A program made the translations under genes and the position numbers. Below are positions 16,820 to 25,499 of a stretch of DNA of 64,000 nt, piece after piece. The notes beneath the pieces are model-generated. The model was not told where the DNA came from. It saw only the letters and a program-made list of their open reading frames with translations, and did no database searches. Within the stretch, counting starts at the first letter, position 1. The number at the start of each line of letters is the position of its first letter. The stretch comes from DASUAS01 sp963841415 (GTDB taxonomy: Bacteria; Actinomycetota; Acidimicrobiia; IMCC26256; DASPTH01), in NCBI GenBank assembly GCA_963841415.1, contig CAWJCN010000005.1:124001-188000 (forward strand), read 5' to 3'.

Positions 16820-17722
16820 TCACTGGCACTTCGAGACGATCGCCTCTGCGAACTCCTCGATCGGACCGCGGTAGCGCTCGGCCGACTGCTGCAAGCCGGT
16901 GTGCTCGCCGGCGCTGATCGACTCCATGCCGGCCCACGGCATGCACATGGTGCCGGCGACCCCCAGCTCCTCTTCCGCCCGCTTGTACAGGTCGGCCGAC
17001 GGGGAGTCGTAGAAGCCCACGATGATCTCGAACGGTTCGTTCTGCCGTCCGTAGTCCTCGAGGTAGCCGCGAAGTTTGCTCACGTAGTGCACCGCGTCGT
17101 TCCACGGGTACGCGTTGCCGACCCAGCCGTCGCAGTACCGCGCTGCGCGTTTCAGCGCGACGTCGGTGTGCCCGCCGCTGAGGATCGGCACGGACGTCTC
17201 TGGGTGCGGCTCCATCATGAGCTCGGGAATGTCGTAATACTTCCCGTGCCACTCGACCCAGCCACCCTTCCAGAGCTCGCGCAACGCCTGGATCATCTCG
17301 TTGAGCCTGGGACCGCGGTTGTCGTAGTCCTCGCCCATGAGCTCGAATTCCTCGCGCATCCAACCAGCCGCCAGGCCGAGCGAGACGCGGCCGCTCGACA
17401 GCACTGACGCCGTCGCCACCTGCTTCGCGACCTGCAGGATCGGCCGCGCCGGCGCGATGTAGATGTTGTTCGACAGATGAAGGTTCTTCGTGATCGATGC
17501 CATGGCTCCGATCAGCACCCACGAGTCGGGCCAGGACGTCTCGGGCTCCCAGATCGGTCGGCCGTCGGGATGCGGCGAATACGGATACGGCGACTTCAGC
17601 TCACGCGGGTAGATGAGGTGGTCCGAGACCATGGCGCCGTGGTAGCCGGCATCGTCGAGCATCGTGGCGACCGCGGGGAGCTCGCGAGAGCTCATGAACG
17701 CGGTGGAACACCAGAACTTCAT
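16820..17722 (-). CDS. LLM-class flavin/F420-dependent oxidoreductase
   Basis: This 300-residue TIM-barrel oxidoreductase belongs to the luciferase-like superfamily. Conserved segments are HLSNNIYIAPARPILQVAK, the SSGRVSLGLAAGWMREEF strand-turn and VPILSGGHTDVALKRAAR. The pattern resembles F420-dependent actinobacterial subfamilies, in which F420 replaces FMN as hydride carrier; I cannot distinguish the cofactor with certainty. A second LLM gene lies immediately upstream on the same strand with a 235-bp gap in which I see no gene or clear signal. Confidence 0.88.
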   Translation of the reverse strand: MKFWCSTAFMSSRELPAVATMLDDAGYHGAMVSDHLIYPRELKSPYPYSPHPDGRPIWEPETSWPDSWVLIGAMASITKNLHLSNNIYIAPARPILQVAKQVATASVLSSGRVSLGLAAGWMREEFELMGEDYDNRGPRLNEMIQALRELWKGGWVEWHGKYYDIPELMMEPHPETSVPILSGGHTDVALKRAARYCDGWVGNAYPWNDAVHYVSKLRGYLEDYGRQNEPFEIIVGFYDSPSADLYKRAEEELGVAGTMCMPWAGMESISAGEHTGLQQSAERYRGPIEEFAEAIVSKCQ

Positions 17723-17957
17723 GAGCCTGTGCCGCGCGTGACTGAGCGCGCCGACCCGGCGTTCAACCCCTGCTCATGCTGCGAGAGCCGAGTCATCGCG
17801 ATGTCGATGCCTCCTGGTCGATGGTGGCACGAGTGGATCCGGGCGTCGCCATGTTCGCGGCGAGTCGAGCACCTCGCCGGTCCTGGTGAATGGTCACGTC
17901 GTTCACGGTACGTCCGAGCGTCGTCCGTGGGGAAGAGCCGTTGCGGCAGCTGCTGGA

Positions 17958-19001
17958 TCAGCGGCTGTCACCCGCGAACGCGGGGGCGATCTCTGCGGCG
18001 AACTCGTCCATGAACGCGAGCTGATCTTCGACGAACTGGCTCACGATGAGGTTCGTCGCGCCGGCAGCTGCGACTTCACGGATGCGTTCGACGCGACGTT
18101 CCGGTGGGCCCGCGATCACCGACCGCGCGGCGAGGAACTCCACGAGGCCGAGGTCCTCCACGAGCTTGGCGTTTGCCTCGGCCCGTTCTGGCGTTGCGTG
18201 CGCGGTGGAGTCGTAGCGTCGCTGGAGCTCGGCGATCGCGTCCAGGTACTGCTCGGGGACTGCTTTGCCTTCGGTGTGGAACCGATACACGTGGTTGGCC
18301 GTACCTGCCAAGAGGTAGCGCAGCCGGGCGATCCCTTCTTCCTCGGTCCGGCCCGGGCTCATCGCCGCCATGCACCAGATCTCGATCTCGTCGAGCCGGC
18401 GTCCCGCCGCGGCCGCGCCGGCACCGATGTTCTGCCTGGCCGCGTCCAAGACGTCGCGAGCCAACGCGTTCGAGAGGATGACGCCGTCAGCGATCTGCCC
18501 GGCGAGGAACTGCGTCTTCGGGCCCTCTGCTGCCATCCAGAGCGGGGTCTCGTGATGACCCCACCGGAGGACCAGTTCCTGCCCGTCGAACTGCGCCGTA
18601 CGGCCCGCACAGAGCTCCCGCACGGCGACGCCGAACTCGCGAAGCTGGGAGAGGCTCGCCGGCGGAAGGCCGATGTTGCGGAGCGCGCTGTCGCCGCTGC
18701 TCACGCCGTAGCGGATCCTGCCCCCGGAGAGCTGCTGGAGCGCCACGAGACTGCTCGCGACGACAGCTGGATGCCGGGTCTGTGGGTTCGACACGGTCAG
18801 TGCGATGCTCGGCTCGTTGGTGACTTCGGCCGCGAACGCCATCGCGACGAACGGATCGGCCCAGAGGGACTGCGAGTCGCCGACCGTGATCATCTCGAAC
18901 TTCGCTCGCTCCGCGGCTTGCAGCCAACTGCGGTACCAGTCGAAGTCCTTGACCGTCGTGCCGGTCGCGAACCGGACCTGATGTGTCGCGCCGGACGTCA
19001 T
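17958..19001 (-). CDS. LLM-class F420-dependent oxidoreductase
   Basis: This 347-residue luciferase-like barrel is recognisable from ALTVSNPQTRHPAVVASSL, LSGGRIRYGVSSGDSALRN and LWMAAEGPKTQFLAG. The pattern is close to F420-dependent enzymes such as methylene-tetrahydromethanopterin reductase-like and glucose-6-phosphate dehydrogenase-like proteins. I chose the ATG at 19001; an ATG nine codons earlier is an alternative. The longer open frame upstream (to 19844) is only the antisense shadow of the divergent amidohydrolase. Cofactor F420 is inferred from family resemblance. Confidence 0.86.
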   Translation of the reverse strand: MTSGATHQVRFATGTTVKDFDWYRSWLQAAERAKFEMITVGDSQSLWADPFVAMAFAAEVTNEPSIALTVSNPQTRHPAVVASSLVALQQLSGGRIRYGVSSGDSALRNIGLPPASLSQLREFGVAVRELCAGRTAQFDGQELVLRWGHHETPLWMAAEGPKTQFLAGQIADGVILSNALARDVLDAARQNIGAGAAAAGRRLDEIEIWCMAAMSPGRTEEEGIARLRYLLAGTANHVYRFHTEGKAVPEQYLDAIAELQRRYDSTAHATPERAEANAKLVEDLGLVEFLAARSVIAGPPERRVERIREVAAAGATNLIVSQFVEDQLAFMDEFAAEIAPAFAGDSR

Positions 19002-19097
19002 GCGGAAGCGTACCGAGAACGAGCTCATTGCCGCGCTGGTCGTCGGCCCTGGTCGTCGGCGCTGGTCCGGACCGCGTGATCGTGGTAAGGGTGGACG

Positions 19098-20279
19098 ATG
19101 GCCGACGATGACACCGACGGGATCGGCGAGGAGGTGTGGTTCCTCTCCTCCGACTCTCACGTCATCGAACCACCTGATCTCTGGGTCGGTCGCGGGGGCG
19201 CCGTGGCGGACCGCATGCCGCATGTGGAGTCGGCGGACGACGGCGACTGGTGGTTCGTGGACGGTTACAAGACGATGTCGTTCCTCGGCATCCAGACCGG
19301 CGACCGGTTCGACGGTGATCCCGATCGGCTGCGCACGTCGGGCACGTTCGCCGAGGTACGGCCGGCTGCGTACGACCCGCGGCAGTACATCGACGAGAAC
19401 GAGCGCGATGGCGTGTGGGGTTCGGTGTTGTATCCCAGTCAGGGGTTGGTGCTGTACGAGGTACCGGTGAGCGACGTCGTGACCGCGGCGATGAAGGCGT
19501 ACAACGACTGGCTGGCCGACTTCTGCGGCGAGGACACCGAACGCCTGAAGGGCGTCGCGATGGTCAACGTCGACGACATCGACGGCGCGGTCGTCGAGCT
19601 GCAACGGTGCCGCGAGCTCGGGCTCGCCGGCGCGCTGATCACCGTCGCGCCGCCGGCCTGGCAGCCCTACCGGTCCCGCGAGTTCGACCCCTTCTGGGCC
19701 GCAGCCCAGGATCTCGAGATGCCGCTCTCGCTGCACGTCGCGACCGATCGCGCCGACCCGAGGATGGGAACGGCGGCATTCCGCCTCGACGTGAAGCACG
19801 TGCCACCGTCGGTGTTCGTGAACCCGGACGCGCAGGTCCGTCACTCACTTGCCGACCTCATCTTCTCAGGCGTGTTCGAGCGATTCCCGCGTCTTCAGGT
19901 CGGATCGGTCGAGCACGAGCTGGGCTGGATCCCGTTCTTCCTCGATCGTCTCGACTACACGTACACCGATCGGCCCCGGCGAGGACCTGAATGGATGCGA
20001 TTCGACGACCCCGACATGCTCCCGAGTGACTTCTTCCGGCGCAACGTCTTCGCTTCGTTCCAACAGGACCCCAACGCGTTGCGCCTGCTCGACGTGCTCG
20101 GCGTGGGCACGCCGATGTGGGGCAGCGACTACCCGCACACCGAGTCGACCTTCCCGCGCAGCCGGGAGATCATCGGGCAACTCGTCGCCGGACTGCCACG
20201 CGACGCGGCGACGCAGATCACCGCCACGAACTGCGCGCGGCTCTACGGATTCGACGTTCCGGCTCTGACGCGGTCGTGA
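19098..20279 (+). CDS. amidohydrolase family protein, paralogue of 7121-8419
   Basis: This 393-residue metal-dependent hydrolase begins with SSDSHVIEPPDLW (first metal ligands), has LSLHVATD in the middle and WGSDYPHTESTFP near the end, where the Asp is catalytic. The AYNDWLADFCGEDTERLKG block matches the equivalent AYNDWHVDEWCGAYPERF block of the gene at 7121. The start is preceded by a weak purine-rich site. Its TGA overlaps the GTG of the next gene, another amidohydrolase-superfamily protein, so the two are co-translated and may act in one hydrolytic pathway. Confidence 0.88.
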   Translation: MADDDTDGIGEEVWFLSSDSHVIEPPDLWVGRGGAVADRMPHVESADDGDWWFVDGYKTMSFLGIQTGDRFDGDPDRLRTSGTFAEVRPAAYDPRQYIDENERDGVWGSVLYPSQGLVLYEVPVSDVVTAAMKAYNDWLADFCGEDTERLKGVAMVNVDDIDGAVVELQRCRELGLAGALITVAPPAWQPYRSREFDPFWAAAQDLEMPLSLHVATDRADPRMGTAAFRLDVKHVPPSVFVNPDAQVRHSLADLIFSGVFERFPRLQVGSVEHELGWIPFFLDRLDYTYTDRPRRGPEWMRFDDPDMLPSDFFRRNVFASFQQDPNALRLLDVLGVGTPMWGSDYPHTESTFPRSREIIGQLVAGLPRDAATQITATNCARLYGFDVPALTRS

Positions 20280-21970
20280 CCGCCGACGTCGACCTCGCCG
20301 TCCGAGGTGGGACCGTCGTCGACGGCACTGGTGGTCCCGGGTTCCGTGCTGACGTCGGCATCGTCGATGGCCGCATTGCGGCGATCGGCACGCCCGTGCG
20401 GACGGAGGTGCGCGGGACGGAGGTGCGCGGGACGGACGAGATCGACGCGACGGGGCGGCTCGTCGTACCCGGTTTCGTCGACGTGCACACGCACTACGAC
20501 GCGCAGGCGTTGTGGGATCCCGACCTGTCGCCATCGGGATGGCAGGGCGTCACGAGCGTGGTCGCAGGTAACTGCGGCTTCAGCTTGGCGCCGGCACGCG
20601 AGGCGGGACGCGACCTGCTGCTCCGAACCCTCGAGACGGTCGAGGACATGCGTCTCGCGACGATGAATGCGGGAATCGAGTGGGACTTCGAGACCTATCC
20701 GGAGTACCTGCGCGCCGTCGCCCGGCGACAACCGGCGATCAACTTCGGCGGATACGTCGGCCACACCGCGGTACGCGTCTACGTCATGGGCGACGACGCG
20801 TCGGAGCGTCCCGCAACCGGTTCCGAGATCGACGCCATGCGTGCGGTCGTCGCCGATGCGCTCCGCGGTGGTGCACTCGGCTTCTCGACCGACCGCGCCG
20901 GATTCATCGCGGGCGCCGGTGGGAATCCTGTGCCATCGATGGTCGCGTCGCAGCGCGAGGTGGAAGCGCTCATGCGTGTCACCGCAGACGTTGGACGCGG
21001 CATCGTGCACATCGCGCCTGGTGATGACTACGCCTGGTTGTACGACTTTCAACGCACGTTGGGCCGCAGGGTCAACTGGTCTGCGGTCCTCGCGTATCCA
21101 GAGGGGTCTACCACGCGCGCGTCGCATCGCCAGAAGCTGGCCGACCACACCGCCGGTCGGCGTCGCGGTGCCGACGTCTGGGCGCAGGTGACCTGCCGCC
21201 CGATCACGCAACTGGTGACGCTGCGTGAGCCGGCTCCGTTCTCGTCGGTGCCCGCCTTCGGCGACGTGCTCGCCGCGGCGCCCGACCGACGGCCCGATCT
21301 CTACGCGGATCATGCCTGGCGAGCGCGCGCCGAACGCGAACTGGCGGCGTCCTCGATCCCGCTGCGCTGGGACGTGTTCACGGTTGCCGAGACGGTCGCG
21401 CACCCAGAGCTCATCGGGCAGTCCGTCGCCGCGATCGCGGAACGTGACTCCCGCAATCCGTTCGCGACGATGTGCGAGCTCGCGCTCGACGACCAGCTCA
21501 CGACCCGATTCTCCGTGACCTTCGCCAACGACGATCCCGTGGCCATTCGCGAGCTGCTCGCAGGCGACGGCTGCATCCTCGGCCTCTCGGACGCCGGCGC
21601 CCACATCGGCCAGATCTGCGATGCGATCATGCCGCTCGACTTCCTCGCGCACTGGGTGCGCGATCGCGAGGTCATGCCCCTCGCGCAGGGGATCCGCAAG
21701 CTCACCGGGGAGCTCGCCGATGTGCTGGGTCTCGACCGCGGTTACCTCCGAGTCGGTCAGCCGGCCGACATGGTCGTCCTCGATTACGAGCATCTCGACC
21801 CGGGGCCAGTTCGTCGAGTGCGCGACATGCCGGCGGACGGCGAACGACTCGTCGCCGACGCACCCGTCGGCATCGACGCCATCATCGTGAACGGCGTGCC
21901 GATACGCCGTGACGGTGCGATCGTGGCCCTCGCCGCGGAGCACCGACCGGGCCGGATCCTCCGCTCCTGA
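20276..21970 (+). CDS. D-aminoacylase / N-acyl-D-amino-acid deacylase-like amidohydrolase
   Basis: This 564-residue urease-superfamily amidohydrolase opens with LAVRGGTVVDGTGGPGFRADV (the beta-sandwich cap) and the metal site GFVDVHTHYDAQALWDP. It continues with TSVVAGNCGFSLAPAR and LGLSDAGAHIGQICD, then GYLRVGQPADMVVLDY, which returns to the cap domain. This is the N-acyl-D-amino-acid deacylase / dihydroorotase-like group. GTG at 20276 overlaps the upstream stop. A 15-bp tandem duplication inside the first hundred codons inserts a repeated TEVRG. The true acyl substrate is unknown. Confidence 0.88.
   Translation: MTADVDLAVRGGTVVDGTGGPGFRADVGIVDGRIAAIGTPVRTEVRGTEVRGTDEIDATGRLVVPGFVDVHTHYDAQALWDPDLSPSGWQGVTSVVAGNCGFSLAPAREAGRDLLLRTLETVEDMRLATMNAGIEWDFETYPEYLRAVARRQPAINFGGYVGHTAVRVYVMGDDASERPATGSEIDAMRAVVADALRGGALGFSTDRAGFIAGAGGNPVPSMVASQREVEALMRVTADVGRGIVHIAPGDDYAWLYDFQRTLGRRVNWSAVLAYPEGSTTRASHRQKLADHTAGRRRGADVWAQVTCRPITQLVTLREPAPFSSVPAFGDVLAAAPDRRPDLYADHAWRARAERELAASSIPLRWDVFTVAETVAHPELIGQSVAAIAERDSRNPFATMCELALDDQLTTRFSVTFANDDPVAIRELLAGDGCILGLSDAGAHIGQICDAIMPLDFLAHWVRDREVMPLAQGIRKLTGELADVLGLDRGYLRVGQPADMVVLDYEHLDPGPVRRVRDMPADGERLVADAPVGIDAIIVNGVPIRRDGAIVALAAEHRPGRILRS
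20401..20436 (+). repeat. 15-bp in-frame tandem duplication
   Basis: The unit gacggaggtgcgcgg occurs at 20401-20415 and 20416-20430, followed by a partial third copy, gacgga. Within the D-aminoacylase-like gene it encodes TEVRG twice. Because the unit is a multiple of three, the frame is kept. It probably arose by slippage and may vary between strains. Confidence 0.85.
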
Positions 21971-22094
21971 ATCCGGCCCGCGCCGACGACGCGGACCTGG
22001 CCCCCGTTCCCAGGCTGGTGCGAGAACGCGTGATGTCGCGCCGTCGCGCGCGTGACCGTCGGCCGGCGGCGCGATCCGTGGGCTCGGTGAGCAG

Positions 22095-22505
22095 GTGCAG
22101 ACCGACCTCGCGAGCGGCGCCGCGACGATCCACATCCCGGTGTCTGTCTCGCCGGCGCGTGGTGGCTTCCAACCCGACCTCGCGCTGACGTACGACTCCA
22201 ACGGCGGGAGCGGCGCGTACGGCCTCGGGTGGCACGTCGCGATCCCGGTCGTCCGCCGCAGCGACCGGCGCGGCGTCCCGCGCTACGTCGACGACGGCGC
22301 CGGTGCCGACACGTTCTGCCTCGGCGATGGGCAGGATCTCGTACCCGCCCTCGTCGAACAGCCACCAGGGACGTGGCGCGCGGCCGAGCAGTCCGGGACG
22401 CATTGGGGGCGCAAGGTGCCGACGACCGATCCGGACGACCTGCTGCTGTTGCCGGTCCGCACCACGGCTTCGATCGCCACCAGCACCGCGCAGTCGGACC
22501 GCTGA
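22095..22505 (+). pseudogene. SpvB/TcaC N-terminal domain fragment (Tc-toxin-like)
   Basis: The 136-codon frame carries the opening of the SpvB/TcaC domain: SGAATIHIPVSVSPARGGFQ, LALTYDSNGGSGAYGLGWHV, then DTFCLGDGQDLVPAL. This domain normally begins proteins of 1000-2500 residues in insecticidal toxin complexes or Rhs-like polymorphic toxins. Here it ends after 136 codons in unrelated residues, so the body of the protein is gone. The family sequence also extends a few codons before the GTG at 22095. I read it as the truncated 5' relic of a large toxin gene. Confidence 0.7.
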
Positions 22506-22691
22506 CGCGTGCGTGGACGCTGTCGGTGCCGAACGGTCAGATCGATCCCACCGAGGTCCCCGACCTCCTGCTCCTCGTTCGGTGCACGGCGACATGAGAA
22601 GCGGCCACGCCGAGTCGATCGACGATCGGAGAGGTTCGGCAGCTGCCGGGGAAAAGATGTGATCTCGTGGCGGATCGTTCGTGAGAAGATC

Positions 22692-22803
22692 CGCTACGAA
22701 AGGATCGAAGAACTTCCTTGCGTAGCTTGGATCGTTGCGCTAACGTGACGCTACGAAAGGATCGTAACGTTTCCTTTCGCAATATCCACACACTGAAAGG
22801 ATC
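22692..22803. promoter_or_regulatory. repeat-rich upstream region of the Fic gene
   Basis: A 16-bp sequence, CGCTACGAAAGGATCG, occurs twice, at 22692-22707 and 22749-22764, 57 bp apart. The core GAAAGGATC recurs at 22795-22803. The second copy forms an 8-bp perfect inverted repeat, CGAAAGGA (22754-22761) with TCCTTTCG (22772-22779). The first copy has a shorter mirrored TCCTT at 22715-22719. The stretch is more AT-rich than its surroundings. These look like operator half-sites; the winged-helix-like C-terminus of the Fic protein is one candidate binder. Confidence 0.55.
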
Positions 22804-22893
22804 CCTCCGCTGCCCGCGCTCGTCGACTGTCTCTGGGAAGGTGGCGGCTACGGCGCTCGCCGAGACCGTCGGCCGTTCCGCTTCCAGGCGTTC

Positions 22894-24024
22894 GTGCCCG
22901 ACCCGATCGCGGACTGGGACCGACCGCTCGCCGGTCGGGCCGCGGAGGCTGTCGCTCGGGCGACCGCCGCACTGAGCGAGCTTCAAGCCGTGGGTCCCGG
23001 CCACGACCTCGCGGCGATCGCCACCACGCTGCTCCGCGCGGAGGCCCTCGGGTCCTCGTTCATCGAGGGCTTGCGGGCCTCGAACAAACGACTGGCGCTT
23101 GCCGCCTACGCGCCCGTCGCGGCCGACCCGACGGCGCGAGCCGTGCTCGGCAACGTCCGAGCGATGGAACACGCGATCGAGATCGGCACGACGCAACGCC
23201 GACTCCAACCCGACGACCTGCTCGACATCCACCGGACGCTGCTCGAAGGCACCACCGAGGAGCGCTGTGCAGGAGTCGTGCGCACCGACCAGAACTGGAT
23301 CGGCGGGCGAGGCACGAGCCCACGCGACGCCGCGTTCATCCCTCCCCCCGCCGACCGCGTGCCTGGCCTGCTCGATGACCTCGTCGCGTTCGCGAACCTC
23401 GACGACCTTCCTGCCATCTCGCAGGCCGCGATCGCGCACGCCCAGTTCGAGACGATCCACCCCTTCGGTGACGGCAACGGCCGCGCCGGCCGCTGCCTGA
23501 TCCACGTGATCCTGCGACGGCGCAGCGTTGCGTCTCGTCTGGTACCCCCCATCAGCGTGGTGCTCGCAACCAACGCGAAGCGCTACATCGCCGGACTCAC
23601 CGACTTCCGTGAAGAGCGCACCGACGACTGGATCGGCGGCTTCGCCGACACGGTCACCGTGGCCGCCCGAAGCACGGAGCTTCTCCGGACTCAGATCGAC
23701 GGACTGCTCGATGTCCTCATCCACCGCGCCGGCTCACCGAGAACCGACTCCGTCGCCCGACGGATCATCCGGGGACTGCCGCAGCACCCCGTCGTGAGCG
23801 CAGACGTGGCAGCTTCCGCTTATCGGGTGACCCCGACCGCCGCACGCGCCGCCCTCAACCGCCTGGAGGTAACGGGCGTCCTCGTACCAACACGCGTCGG
23901 GCGCCGACGCGACCGCGAGTGGATCAGCGACGACCTCTTCCAACTGCTCGACGCGTTCGAACACGACCTCGGCGGAGAACGAAGCAGCCCTGCTGTCGGC
24001 ACGCGGGGTCGTCACGCCGGTTGA
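22894..24024 (+). CDS. Fic-domain AMP-transferase-like protein, class II (N-terminal inhibitory motif)
   Basis: This Fic protein is 376 residues from the GTG at 22894. It has the inhibitory motif SSFIEG at 54-59 (S/T-x3-E-G, Glu58 as self-inhibiting residue), the catalytic loop HPFGDGNGRAGR at 189-200, and a C-terminal winged-helix-like region (DVAASAYRVTPTAARAALNR). Fic enzymes transfer AMP or similar groups to target proteins. The frame stays open upstream to 22768, and family-like residues (WEGGGY, RPFRFQAF) precede the GTG. The true start may therefore be the CTG at 22810, which has a GAAAGGA site 8 nt upstream. No ATG exists in that extension. It lies next to a toxin-gene relic. Confidence 0.85.
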   Translation: MPDPIADWDRPLAGRAAEAVARATAALSELQAVGPGHDLAAIATTLLRAEALGSSFIEGLRASNKRLALAAYAPVAADPTARAVLGNVRAMEHAIEIGTTQRRLQPDDLLDIHRTLLEGTTEERCAGVVRTDQNWIGGRGTSPRDAAFIPPPADRVPGLLDDLVAFANLDDLPAISQAAIAHAQFETIHPFGDGNGRAGRCLIHVILRRRSVASRLVPPISVVLATNAKRYIAGLTDFREERTDDWIGGFADTVTVAARSTELLRTQIDGLLDVLIHRAGSPRTDSVARRIIRGLPQHPVVSADVAASAYRVTPTAARAALNRLEVTGVLVPTRVGRRRDREWISDDLFQLLDAFEHDLGGERSSPAVGTRGRHAG

Positions 24025-24218
24025 TCTGCGTCGAACTCGGAGCGACCGCGTCGTGTCTCAGCGCGGCCGTCGCTGATCCCGCGGTGGCGACGTGTGTTGG
24101 CCGCGCGAGATGGCGACCTCGGCTCGCGTCAGCGCTACCTTCGGGTCATGAGCGGCCCCGTGTTGCTCGACTCGCCACGCCGCCGGAGACGACGGCACAT
24201 CCGCGCCGGTCTCAGCGG

Positions 24219-24776
24219 TCAGGCCCAGCAGCCGAGGACCGTGACCGCGATCGCGACGGAGACGCCAAAGGCGTCGAGAGCCGGCCGATTGAAGCCAGCG
24301 GGAAGGTGGGTCACGTCGACGAGGAGCACCTTGTAGTCCTTGCGGACGACCATCGATCCGTTCGACGTCTCGAAGGAGCCCTGGCCGAGACCGATCCGCT
24401 TCGGACGGCGGCCGAGACGGGAGGCGAGTTCGTCGAAGTAGGCGGTGGTCCGGGCGGCGTTGTCCAGCTCCTTGACCGACAGGGTGACGGTGCCTTCCGG
24501 GTACTCGTAGTCGCACGAGTAGAGGTGGTCGACCCATGTCGGCGTGGTGACCGTGGTCGGCTTCTCGGCGAGCACACCCGCGAGATCCTCACGCGCTTCG
24601 TGGGCGCAGATCATCTTGGCCGTCTTCGAAGGGTTGACGCCGGCGGCCTTCGCATGTGCGGCGGCGACTTCGATGGTCTTCGGCTTCTGATCCGACGCGG
24701 ATGACGTCGACGATCCGCACGCGGTGATCGTCGCGGCGAGCAGCATCCCGATTCCGAGGAGCGCGCCTCGGCGCAT
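24219..24776 (-). CDS. small secreted lipoprotein of unknown function
   Basis: This 185-residue protein has a lipoprotein signal: charged MRRG, a hydrophobic stretch and a lipobox ending TITAC at Cys20. The mature part has a small mixed domain with two further cysteines, in MICAHE and YSCDYE, which could form a disulfide. I recognise no family. It is the last gene downstream of YcnI in the copper cluster and is transcribed in the same direction with a 64-bp gap, so a periplasmic/extracellular role linked to metal handling is possible but unproven. Confidence 0.6.
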   Translation of the reverse strand: MRRGALLGIGMLLAATITACGSSTSSASDQKPKTIEVAAAHAKAAGVNPSKTAKMICAHEAREDLAGVLAEKPTTVTTPTWVDHLYSCDYEYPEGTVTLSVKELDNAARTTAYFDELASRLGRRPKRIGLGQGSFETSNGSMVVRKDYKVLLVDVTHLPAGFNRPALDAFGVSVAIAVTVLGCWA

Positions 24777-24840
24777 CAGGTCCCGCCGCCGAAGGGGTCG
24801 AAGGGAAGGGGCACGGAGGACGTGGCGCGTTGGTGAGTCA

Positions 24841-25395
24841 TCACTTCTTGGCGTTTCCAGTGAGGGTCAGGGTAGGGGCAGGATGCTCGGGTTCGGGTGC
24901 ACCCTTGACCGATGGTTCGATCCAGCGCACCACGGTTCCGTCGCTGTAGGTCTGCAGTGCCTTGAACGTCAGGGTCTTGGTGTTCGAGGGCAGCTGACCC
25001 ACCGACACGGTGAACAACCCGAACTGGTCAGGCGGGATGCCGTCGCCGGTGGCGGTCCAGGTGACCTTCGACACGGCTTCGGTGATCTGACCGTCGTCGG
25101 TGTTGACGGGCTTGGGCAACTTGCTGGTGGTGACAGTGGCAGTCCATCCGGCGATGGTCTGGGCGTACGCGCTGAGCAGCGGATGGTTCGTCGGGAAGTC
25201 GACCTCGAGCGCGGTCACGTTCGTGTTGTCGGTCTCGTTGGGGGTGGAGAAGCTGAAGACCACGTCGGTGGCGCCCTTCGGCAGCTTCGCCGGCTGCACC
25301 AAGACGTGCGCGGACGCGATGCCGCTGAGCAGGAGGCTGACAACGCCCACGAGCGCGGTCGCGATTGCGCCAGCGGCCATCGGTCGGTTCTTCAT
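24841..25395 (-). CDS. YcnI-like (DUF1775) copper-binding membrane protein
   Basis: This 184-residue protein was started at the ATG at 25395, where an AAGGAG site lies six bases upstream. A signal peptide ends before AHVLVQPAKLPKG, which leaves His as the first or near-first residue. YcnI-family proteins bind Cu(II) through this N-terminal His and a conserved Trp, and the Ala-His-Val start fits. The rest follows the family pattern (VVFSFSTPNETDNTNV, KVTWTATGDGIPPDQF). No clear C-terminal anchor is present, unlike Bacillus YcnI. It sits below the CopC-CopD gene, as usual for copper-import or copper-storage loci. Confidence 0.85.
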   Translation of the reverse strand: MKNRPMAAGAIATALVGVVSLLLSGIASAHVLVQPAKLPKGATDVVFSFSTPNETDNTNVTALEVDFPTNHPLLSAYAQTIAGWTATVTTSKLPKPVNTDDGQITEAVSKVTWTATGDGIPPDQFGLFTVSVGQLPSNTKTLTFKALQTYSDGTVVRWIEPSVKGAPEPEHPAPTLTLTGNAKK

Positions 25396-25499
25396 CAGTG
25401 CTCCTTGCAAGGGATCGGAGAGTCACTCGGGGACGTTGCTCACCACGGGGTAGACGCTCGGAACCTCGAGATGGTTCCTGGTGCGCAGCAGGAACCCAC

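Noticed and set aside
19002..19844. N-terminal extension of the LLM oxidoreductase at 17958 to a 628-codon protein
   Set aside because: The additional part is antisense to the divergent amidohydrolase and shows no LLM sequence; the family start is near 19001.
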